A stretch of DNA of 8,850 nt from the NCBI GenBank assembly GCA_947587115.1, contig CANPXY010000048.1, positions 1-8,850 on the forward strand. The letters run 5' to 3'. The notes under the pieces are model-generated. The model was not told the DNA's origin. It saw only the letters and a program-made list of their open reading frames with translations, and ran no database searches. The translations under genes were made by a program, and so were the position numbers. Below are positions 1-4,121 of this stretch, piece by piece (position 1 is the first letter of the stretch; every line of letters begins with the position of its first letter). This DNA is from an uncultured Bacilli bacterium (GTDB lineage Bacteria > Bacillota_I > Bacilli_A > RF39 > UBA660).

Positions 1-255
1 GAAGAGTATATCAAAGATAGTGTAGAGGCAAGTAGAGATGACTATATGTTAGGGGTATATGACAAAGAGTTAGAGGATGAGATGTTATTGAACAGTTACA
101 AAAGAGAATCTTATAGAAAAGGGATAGAAGAAGGAATAAACGATAACAAACAAATAATTGCCAAAAACATGTTAGAGAATAATGAACCATTAGAAAAAGT
201 TTCGCTTTACACAGGATTATCACTAGAAGAAGTAGAAAAGATAAAAAACGATTAA
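1..255 (+). CDS. C-terminal fragment of an Rpn/PD-(D/E)XK nuclease family transposase-like protein
   Basis: The reading frame is open from base 1 and ends at TAA 253-255, so only the last 84 residues are in the window; the true start lies upstream. The visible part is highly charged and helical. A Lys/Glu-rich segment with a YRKGIEEGIND stretch leads into a small helical tail, IAKNMLENNEPLEKVSLYTGLSLEEVEKIKND. That arrangement, G-x-x-x-G repeats followed by 'AKNML…G(L/I)S.EE(V/I)..I', is typical of the C-terminus of recombination-promoting nuclease (Rpn, YhgA-like, PDDEXK_2) proteins, which are often multicopy and mobile in Bacillota. The nuclease domain itself is not visible, so activity cannot be judged. 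A terminator follows immediately. Family assignment from the tail alone is moderately secure. Confidence 0.6.
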   Translation, partial: EEYIKDSVEASRDDYMLGVYDKELEDEMLLNSYKRESYRKGIEEGINDNKQIIAKNMLENNEPLEKVSLYTGLSLEEVEKIKND

Positions 256-280
256 GTATCCATGAAAGGATGCTTTTTTT
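254..280 (+). terminator. Rho-independent terminator after the Rpn-like gene
   Basis: Stem AAGTATCC (254-261) pairs with GGATGCTT (268-275) with one G-T wobble, around a 6-nt loop, followed by a run of T to 280. The left arm starts inside the TAA stop codon. Confidence 0.8.
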
Positions 281-286
281 GTACTA

Positions 287-346
287 GAAAAATCTTTTAT
301 TCATATATTTCAATGGAAAAATCTTTAAAAGTATGAAAAAACTTTT
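287..346 (+). repeat. Three short direct repeats upstream of rpmG
   Basis: GAAAAATCTTT occurs exactly at 287-297 and 316-326. A near copy, GAAAAAACTTTT, lies at 335-346 and touches the -35 box of the rpmG promoter. AT-rich composition makes chance recurrence possible. Nothing else is visible between the preceding terminator and the promoter. Confidence 0.4.
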
Positions 347-372
347 GCAATTTATGAAAATTCTGATATAAT
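345..372 (+). promoter_or_regulatory. Sigma-A promoter for rpmG
   Basis: -35 TTGCAA (345-350), 16-nt spacer, perfect -10 TATAAT (367-372) with an extended TGA element directly before it (364-366). Transcription would start near 379, about 20 nt before the rpmG start codon. Confidence 0.75.
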
Positions 373-398
373 ACTGATAGACGCGAGGAGGGGATAAA

Positions 399-563
399 AT
401 GGCAAAAGTAGGAAATAGACAAAATAAAACTTTAAAATGTAGTGTTTGTGGAGAAGAAAATTACCGTGAAGAACGTAATGTTAAGAATACTACAGAACGT
501 CTTAGTTTGAATAAATATTGTCCAAGATGTAAAAAACATACAGAACATACTGAGAAGAAATAA
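399..563 (+). CDS. rpmG: 50S ribosomal protein L33 (zinc-ribbon type)
   Basis: A 54-residue basic protein starting MAKVGNRQNKTLKCSVCGEEN. Two Cys pairs, C14-x-x-C17 and C41-x-x-C44 (KYCPRCKKHTEH), form the zinc ribbon of the C+ type of L33, a small structural protein of the large ribosomal subunit near the E site. The length and the 'YCPRCKKHT.H.E' ending are usual for the family. The start is set by an AGGAGGGG ribosome binding site at about 386-393. It has its own strong promoter at 345-372. Here the gene precedes efp rather than secE-nusG, where L33 is often found, so a second L33 copy elsewhere is possible. The C+ form generally needs zinc; whether a C- partner exists cannot be seen. Confidence 0.95.
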   Translation: MAKVGNRQNKTLKCSVCGEENYREERNVKNTTERLSLNKYCPRCKKHTEHTEKK

Positions 564-580
564 GGAATACTTATTTTTTT
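557..580 (+). terminator. Weak terminator between rpmG and efp
   Basis: AAATAAG (558-564) pairs with CTTATTT (570-576) around a 5-nt loop and runs into T574-T580. The stem is nearly all A/T and includes the rpmG stop codon. It is probably leaky, letting rpmG transcripts continue into efp, which has no clear promoter of its own. Confidence 0.5.
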
Positions 581-602
581 CTATTCTAGAAAGGAGTAAA
601 AT

Positions 603-1160
603 ATGATTACGTCAAATGATTTTAAAAACGGTCTTACGATCAAAATGGATAATAATATCTATACGATTGTTGACTTTCAACATGTTAAACCAGGAAAGGG
701 ATCTGCCTTTGTTCGTACAAAGTTAAAGAACTTGCGTACTGGTGCGACGATCGATTATACATTCAATGCAGGAGTAAAAGTTGAGACTGCTCGAATCGAA
801 AGAAAACCTATGCAATTTTTATATGCTATGGGAGACACTTATTATTTCATGAACATGAACGATTATGAGCAAATTGAAATTAAGAAAGATTCCTTAGGCG
901 ATGATGCCGATTATTTGAAAGAGAACTTAGAAGTCAACATTGTTTTTTATGAAGGCGAAATGTTGGGTGTTACTTTACCAGATAAAGTAGAACTTCAGGT
1001 AACTGCTACTGAGACTGCTGTTAAGGGTAATACTACTAGTGGAGCGATGAAAGATGCTACACTTGAAACCGGAATGACTATCAAAGTACCTTTGTTTATC
1101 GAACAAGGAGAGGCAATCTTAGTATCTACTAAAGATGGTAAGTATGTATCTCGTGCTTAA
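603..1160 (+). CDS. efp: Translation elongation factor P
   Basis: EF-P binds the ribosome between the P and E sites and relieves stalling at consecutive prolines. The 185-residue length is the family norm. The N-terminal KOW-like domain (about 1-63) carries the conserved loop KPGKGSAFVRTKLKN with Lys32 at its tip, the residue modified in many bacteria (5-aminopentanol in Bacillus subtilis). Two OB-fold domains follow. The C-terminal one (about 128-185) contains the usual KDATLETGMTIKVPLFIEQGE and DGKYVSRA ending. The start ATG is preceded by AAGGAG at 591-596. The gene is probably read from the rpmG promoter through the weak terminator at 557-580. In B. subtilis efp lies just upstream of the spoIIIA operon; here only spoIIIAH follows. 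Confidence 0.97.
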   Translation: MITSNDFKNGLTIKMDNNIYTIVDFQHVKPGKGSAFVRTKLKNLRTGATIDYTFNAGVKVETARIERKPMQFLYAMGDTYYFMNMNDYEQIEIKKDSLGDDADYLKENLEVNIVFYEGEMLGVTLPDKVELQVTATETAVKGNTTSGAMKDATLETGMTIKVPLFIEQGEAILVSTKDGKYVSRA

Positions 1161-1174
1161 TCGTATAAGTTTAT

Positions 1175-1203
1175 AAAATCAATGGGAATCCCTTGATTTT
1201 TTT
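1175..1203 (+). terminator. Terminator after efp
   Basis: AAAATCAA (1175-1182) pairs with TTGATTTT (1193-1200). An inner GGG/CCC stem (1184-1186 with 1190-1192) extends it after a one-base bulge, with loop AAT. A T run follows to 1203. Confidence 0.85.
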
Positions 1204-1208
1204 CTTTG

Positions 1209-1236
1209 TTCTATTTTTGAAATAAGATCATATAGT
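1209..1236 (+). promoter_or_regulatory. Possible sigma-E-like promoter for spoIIIAH
   Basis: CATATAGT (1229-1236) matches 6 of 8 positions of the mother-cell sigma-E -10 consensus CATACAnT. TTCTATT (1209-1215) matches 5 of 7 of the -35 (KMATATT), with a 13-nt spacer. spoIIIAH is sigma-E controlled in B. subtilis, so the call suits the gene, but the consensus is loose and the region AT-rich. Confidence 0.4.
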
Positions 1237-1259
1237 TTAGTAGAACGAGGAGGATACCT

Positions 1260-1787
1260 ATGATCAATAAGCAAAGTTTGTGGTTTTTAACATTATTCAG
1301 TTTGATTTTAGTATTGAGTGTATATTACATTACAATGCCAAATGAATTATTGCTCACCAATAATAGTCAGTATAGTAGTACCGACAAAGATAAAGATAAA
1401 AACAGTGACTCTGAAAGCAATGCGACGGTAACGATCGAAGAGAGTGAACTGTTGGTAGCGATGCGCGTCAGTCTTGATGAAGAACGATTACAAATGATGG
1501 ATGAACTTAAAGAACAACTCACCAACAGTGAGACTACTGTCGATGAAAAGAATAATGCTTATGAACAATTACGATATTTAAATCAAATTCAAGGTGCAGA
1601 AGAGAAATTAGAAGAGAAGATTAAAAAGAATTTCCAATTGAATAGCTTTGTCAAGATTGATAATAATCAAATCAAAGTGGTCGTTGCGGCCAAAGAACAT
1701 GACAGTGTTCTTGCCAACAACATCATGCGCAGCATTCAAGAAGAGTATCAAGAAAAAATGTATATTACCGTACAATTTGAAAAATAG
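1260..1787 (+). CDS. spoIIIAH: Stage III sporulation protein AH (forespore-engulfment channel)
   Basis: The 175-residue protein begins MINKQSLWFLTLFSLILVLSVYYIT, matching the characteristic start of SpoIIIAH, with one membrane span at about 7-26. An acidic, Lys-rich linker (about 34-60) and a coiled-coil-like segment (about 60-125) follow. A C-terminal ring-building domain like those of YscJ/FliF (about 126-175) ends AAKEHDSVLANNIMRSIQEE…ITVQFEK. In the mother-cell outer forespore membrane SpoIIIAH binds SpoIIQ across the intermembrane space and forms part of the SpoIIIA-SpoIIQ feeding channel. It is somewhat shorter than the roughly 218-residue B. subtilis protein. An AGGAGG site (1248-1253) fixes the start. 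It normally ends an eight-gene spoIIIA operon; here it stands alone behind efp. Confidence 0.88.
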   Translation: MINKQSLWFLTLFSLILVLSVYYITMPNELLLTNNSQYSSTDKDKDKNSDSESNATVTIEESELLVAMRVSLDEERLQMMDELKEQLTNSETTVDEKNNAYEQLRYLNQIQGAEEKLEEKIKKNFQLNSFVKIDNNQIKVVVAAKEHDSVLANNIMRSIQEEYQEKMYITVQFEK

Positions 1788-1803
1788 GGGATCCTATTTT
1801 TTT
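1780..1803 (+). terminator. Terminator overlapping the spoIIIAH stop codon
   Basis: AAAAATAGG (1780-1788) pairs perfectly with CCTATTTTT (1793-1801) around the loop GGAT and merges into a T run. The TAG stop codon (1785-1787) lies within the left arm. Confidence 0.85.
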
Positions 1804-1808
1804 CTTTT

Positions 1809-1820
1809 GGTTAGGCGTTC
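1809..1820 (+). promoter_or_regulatory. Possible GerE-type box upstream of gerE
   Basis: GGTTAGGCGTTC fits the published GerE binding consensus RWWTRGGYnnYY at all but one of its ten defined positions. It lies upstream of a sigma-K-like -10 box, where an autoregulatory site could act. A single short match in one window is weak evidence. Confidence 0.3.
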
Positions 1821-1828
1821 TCCCCTCA

Positions 1829-1863
1829 ACTTTCTATCACCCATTCATAGAATACTATGAGTG
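1829..1863 (+). promoter_or_regulatory. Possible sigma-K-like promoter with overlapping dyad for gerE
   Basis: CATAGAATA (1846-1854) fits the late mother-cell sigma-K -10 pattern CATAnnnTA exactly. The AC at 1829-1830 could be the minimal -35, with a 15-nt gap that is slightly short. The -10 is embedded in a dyad, CATTCATAG (1842-1850) and CTATGAGTG (1855-1863), 9 pairs with one G-T and loop AATA. gerE is sigma-K transcribed in B. subtilis. The start point would be near 1861, upstream of the ribosome binding site at 1887-1895. Confidence 0.45.
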
Positions 1864-1901
1864 AGTAGAAAATAAACCTACACGGGAAAGGGGAGAAAAA
1901 A

Positions 1902-2108
1902 ATGAGTAAAGGAATCTTGACGACGAGAGAACGTGCCTGTTTTGAACTCTTAGTTTTAAATAAAAGTACCAAAGAGATTGCCCAGGAACTTCAAATCAGT
2001 GAAAAGACTGTCCGTAATCACATTTCTAATGCGATGCAGAAGTTGGGTGTGAAAGGTCGCGCTAGCGCTGTAGTGGAGTTGTTAAAGTTAAAAGAAATTT
2101 CTTTGTAA
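1902..2108 (+). CDS. gerE: Late sporulation transcriptional regulator GerE
   Basis: A 68-residue protein that is essentially one LuxR-type helix-turn-helix domain with no receiver domain. GerE works in the mother cell late in sporulation, adjusting sigma-K genes for spore coat proteins. The stretch KSTKEIAQELQISEKTVRNH and the following ISNAMQKLGVKGRA-AVVELL are close to B. subtilis GerE (74 residues, TKEIASELFISEKTVRNHISNAMQKLGVKGR) as I remember it. The recognition helix is about residues 34-46. An AAAGGGGAG site at 1887-1895 sets the start. The gene stands next to gerM; in B. subtilis gerE and gerM are also in the same region, with a few genes between. Other small LuxR-type regulators are the only alternative, and the near identity across the recognition helix argues against them. 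Confidence 0.93.
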   Translation: MSKGILTTRERACFELLVLNKSTKEIAQELQISEKTVRNHISNAMQKLGVKGRASAVVELLKLKEISL

Positions 2109-2132
2109 TCGTACTAATTTAGTACGATTTTT
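2107..2132 (+). terminator. Terminator after gerE
   Basis: AATCGTACTA (2107-2116) pairs perfectly with TAGTACGATT (2120-2129) around a 3-nt loop, followed by T to 2132. The first two bases belong to the TAA stop codon. Confidence 0.85.
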
Positions 2133-2157
2133 CATATGTTGGACTAGGTGATAACAA

Positions 2158-3105
2158 GTGTTGAAAAGAAGAGCCTTACGAAAGATGTTGATTACGACGA
2201 TCACGGTTTTTATTTTATTGGTGGTCTATTTAATCCCTACCAAGGATCAGCCCAAAGAGTTAGAAACGAATTTAGAAGTAGAGTATATTACGGGACTTGG
2301 AACTAATACTATATATCTTTTAAATGAGCGAGGTTATCTTGTCAAATCTCGTATTCTTTTAACGACAGATCAGCAAGTGGATCAAGTGCGGGAACTTTTA
2401 GAAAACTTAACCGGTAAGGTCAATAGTAAGCTTCCTAATGGACTCGAGACACTTATGGATGAAGATGTCAAAATTTTGAAAGTGGAAATACAAGATGGCA
2501 TTGTCATGGTTGATTTTTCGAAAGAGTTTATGAATGTTCCTCTGGAACGTGAAGAGAAAATGATCGAAGCGATCGTCTATAGTATTTTAGATTTGGACTC
2601 TTTTAAAGGCGTTAAGATTTCTATAGAAGGGGAAGCTCTTACAATGTTACCTAAGAGCCAAGAAAAGTTGCCCGAAATTTTGACAAAAGATATTGGTATT
2701 AATAAAAGTTATGATTTGACTGATCGAAATAATATTAATAAAGTAGTAATTTATTATGTGGAAGAGTTTGATCATAATCTTTACTATGTTCCAGTGACAA
2801 AATACGTCAATGATTCTAGAGATAAAATTAAAATTATTGTCGATAATTTGACTTCCAACTATATTTATGAACCTAATTTGATGAGCTTTTTAAATCAAGA
2901 TACCAAACTTTTAGATTATCGGGTTGAGGATCAAATGATGATTTTAAATTTCAATGATTCTATTTTCACAGATGAATCACAGATCTTAGAGGAAGTGGTC
3001 TATTCGATTGCTTATTCTGTATTTGATAATTATGATGTCAACGAAGTAGTGTTGCAGGTAAATGAGCAGGAAATTGTAAAAAAATCTATAAATATGCTTG
3101 AATAA
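2158..3105 (+). CDS. gerM: Spore germination/sporulation protein GerM
   Basis: A 315-residue protein with two GerMN domains, about 45-170 and 195-312. Each carries the usual '…LPNG…VDFS.EF' or '…VPVTKYV…LNFN.SIF' pattern (LPNG 92-95, VDFSKEF 118-124, YYVPVTKYV 209-217, LNFNDSIF 263-270). GerM is an exported, membrane-held protein needed for sporulation and germination in B. subtilis, linked to the SpoIIIA-SpoIIQ channel. The start is GTG, set by AGGTGAT at 2146-2152; TTG 2161 is an alternative. The N-terminus has a basic stretch then a hydrophobic span (about 10-27) but no Cys. It therefore looks like a signal-anchored protein, whereas B. subtilis GerM (366 residues) has a lipobox. No terminator follows before the tRNA gene. 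Confidence 0.88.
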   Translation: MLKRRALRKMLITTITVFILLVVYLIPTKDQPKELETNLEVEYITGLGTNTIYLLNERGYLVKSRILLTTDQQVDQVRELLENLTGKVNSKLPNGLETLMDEDVKILKVEIQDGIVMVDFSKEFMNVPLEREEKMIEAIVYSILDLDSFKGVKISIEGEALTMLPKSQEKLPEILTKDIGINKSYDLTDRNNINKVVIYYVEEFDHNLYYVPVTKYVNDSRDKIKIIVDNLTSNYIYEPNLMSFLNQDTKLLDYRVEDQMMILNFNDSIFTDESQILEEVVYSIAYSVFDNYDVNEVVLQVNEQEIVKKSINMLE

Positions 3106-3126
3106 TCACGATCTTTAGTGTATAAT
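3098..3126 (+). promoter_or_regulatory. Sigma-A promoter for tRNA-Arg
   Basis: -35 TTGAAT (3098-3103, overlapping the gerM stop codon), 17-nt spacer, perfect -10 TATAAT (3121-3126). The start would be near 3133, giving a leader of about 17 nt before the mature tRNA. The -10 lies in the left arm of an inverted repeat, TATAATCAA (3121-3129) with TTGATTATA (3138-3146). Confidence 0.7.
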
Positions 3127-3136
3127 CAATTCATCG

Positions 3137-3148
3137 GTTGATTATACC
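3137..3148 (+). repeat. 12-bp direct repeat flanking the tRNA unit, copy 1
   Basis: GTTGATTATACC here recurs exactly at 3303-3314, so the two copies bracket the tRNA gene and its terminator. The core TTGATTATA also occurs inverted at 3121-3129. Confidence 0.7.
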
Positions 3149-3149
3149 T

Positions 3150-3226
<77 letters not shown>

Positions 3227-3264
3227 TAAGAAAATTAGTCGAACGAATCGACTTAAAATATTTG

Positions 3265-3292
3265 AAAGGTTAATTTCGGTTAATCTTTTTTT
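3265..3292 (+). terminator. Terminator after tRNA-Arg
   Basis: AAAGGTTAA (3265-3273) pairs with TTAATCTTT (3280-3288), one G-T wobble, loop TTTCGG, followed by T to 3292. A smaller hairpin, AGTCGA/TCGACT (3237-3242, 3248-3253), lies between it and the tRNA. Confidence 0.8.
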
Positions 3293-3302
3293 ATATGCTC
3301 AA

Positions 3303-3314
3303 GTTGATTATACC
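3303..3314 (+). repeat. 12-bp direct repeat flanking the tRNA unit, copy 2
   Basis: Second exact copy of GTTGATTATACC (first at 3137-3148). The gap between the tRNA terminator and 3419 otherwise shows only AT-rich sequence, including an isolated TATAAT at 3349-3354 without a usable -35. Confidence 0.65.
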
Positions 3315-3418
3315 AACTATGACAGAATAAATTTGCTTAAATTCTCTATATAATTTTTAAAACGACTCAAATATATAAAAAAGGTATTGAATCAACCTGC
3401 ATCATAGCTTCTCAAATT

Positions 3419-3447
3419 TTGGAAAAATAAAGATTCTCTCGTATAAT
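3419..3447 (+). promoter_or_regulatory. Possible promoter for the BRO-N-like gene remnant
   Basis: TTGGAA (3419-3424), 17-nt spacer, TATAAT (3442-3447). The expected start near 3454 would fall on the AGGAGG site (3454-3459), giving an unusually short leader. Confidence 0.45.
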
Positions 3448-3638
3448 GTTATTAGGAGGAGTCTGAATATGAAATATAAATTAGCTCTATTTGAAGAAAA
3501 AGAAATTAGAAAAACTTGGAAAGAAAATAAATGGTATTTTAGTATATTAGATGTTGTATATGCGTTTACAGATTTTAATGATCCTAAACAATATATAAAA
3601 AAACTAAAATCAAGAAATGATACTTTACAAAATAACTG

Positions 3639-3655
3639 GGGTACAATTTGTACCC
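3639..3655 (+). repeat. Palindrome 1 in the pseudogene
   Basis: GGGTACAA (3639-3646) and TTGTACCC (3648-3655) are perfect inverted arms around a single central T. Confidence 0.75.
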
Positions 3656-3734
3656 TACTTGAAATGCAAACGGTGCAGAAGTGTTTTGTACAGAATGACA
3701 TGGTTGTTTTAACGTCATTTAGATAACATACTAC

Positions 3735-3754
3735 GATATTGGCTTGCCAATATC
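3735..3754 (+). repeat. Palindrome 2 in the pseudogene
   Basis: GATATTGGC (3735-3743) and GCCAATATC (3746-3754) are perfect inverted arms around TT. It lies just after the premature stop at 3724-3726. Confidence 0.8.
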
Positions 3755-3780
3755 AGAGTTGATAAAAAGAGTTTAATAAT

Positions 3781-3800
3781 TTTGCAGACGCGTCTGCAAA
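3781..3800 (+). repeat. Palindrome 3 in the pseudogene, perfect 20 bp
   Basis: TTTGCAGACGCGTCTGCAAA equals its own reverse complement with no spacer. Flanking AA/TT pairs continue it after one mismatch on each side. Such a spacerless site favours a dimeric DNA-binding protein over an RNA hairpin. Confidence 0.85.
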
Positions 3801-4008
3801 GTTAAAAATGGAGAAATTAAAAAATGATAAGAATAAAGCAGGTAAGGTATTAAATAAGTTAAAGCAGGAAATTGAAGAAGAATTAGAAAGACCAATTGTG
3901 ACTTCACAAAATTATATTGAATTAACTGAGAAAGAAGAATTATCGTGATATACTTATTACAGATTTTGGCCTTAATAAAAATTTCAAGACGTGTATAACT
4001 TAAGTGTT

Positions 4009-4037
4009 AAAACTCTTAATTTTTATAAGAGTTTTTT
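4009..4037 (+). terminator. Terminator after the pseudogene
   Basis: AAAACTCTTA (4009-4018) pairs perfectly with TAAGAGTTTT (4026-4035), loop of 7 nt, T run to 4037. Confidence 0.8.
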
Positions 4038-4045
4038 AATCGTCT

Positions 4046-4069
4046 AAAATTGTTTTTTAACGATTTTTT
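4046..4069 (+). terminator. Second, weaker terminator before the bacteriocin operon
   Basis: AAAATTGT (4046-4053) pairs with ACGATTTT (4060-4067), one wobble, 6-nt loop, T run to 4069. It would back up the terminator at 4009-4037 and insulate the next operon. Confidence 0.5.
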
Positions 4070-4076
4070 GTGGTGG

Positions 4077-4114
4077 TCCTCAATTCTTTGCGAATAATGA
4101 AATTGAGGAGGTGA
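4077..4114 (+). promoter_or_regulatory. Hairpin masking the ribosome binding site of the exporter gene
   Basis: TCCTCAATT (4077-4085) is the perfect complement of AATTGAGGA (4101-4109), with a 15-nt loop. The right arm contains the first four bases of the very strong AGGAGGTGA site (4106-4114) for TTG 4122. Folding would hide the ribosome binding site, so it may control translation; alternatively the dyad is a protein operator. No convincing promoter was found between the terminators and this hairpin. Confidence 0.55.
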
Positions 4115-4121
4115 ACAACTG

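Larger units (their letters stand above)
3469..3948 (+). pseudogene. Decayed BRO-N/antirepressor-like phage gene
   Basis: A well-initiated frame (AGGAGG 3454-3459, ATG 3469) encodes 85 residues ending at TAA 3724-3726. The part KLALFEEKEIRKTWKENKWYFSILDVVYAFTD…YIKKLKSR…GTICTLLEM resembles the BRO-N domain of phage antirepressor and DinD-like proteins (usually about 250-300 residues). It breaks off where the domain should continue. Further traces lie in other registers: around 3669-3720 a shifted frame resembles the next BRO-N motif. From ATG 3808 to TGA 3948 a 46-residue piece, GKVLNKLKQEIEEELERPIVTSQNYIEL, looks like the usual C-terminal tail of these proteins. In between are in-frame stops at 3760-3765. 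The simplest reading is a gene inactivated by deletion and frameshift. The 85-residue piece could still be expressed. Confidence 0.6.

Noticed and set aside
11..223. Open frame on the minus strand opposite the Rpn-like fragment
   Set aside because: Low-complexity Leu/Phe/Cys-rich translation that mirrors the lysine/glutamate-rich plus-strand gene.
1648..1860. Plus-strand frame overlapping the end of spoIIIAH
   Set aside because: Out of frame with a recognised gene, no ribosome binding site, and it crosses the terminator at 1780-1803.
3402..3701. Minus-strand open frame opposite the BRO-N-like gene
   Set aside because: No ribosome binding site or family resemblance; it runs through the plus-strand promoter and coding region of the better-supported gene.
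3947..4003. Short reading DILITDFGLNKNFK after the pseudogene
   Set aside because: Only 18 codons, no start or ribosome binding site; the kinase-like DFG triplet is not meaningful alone.
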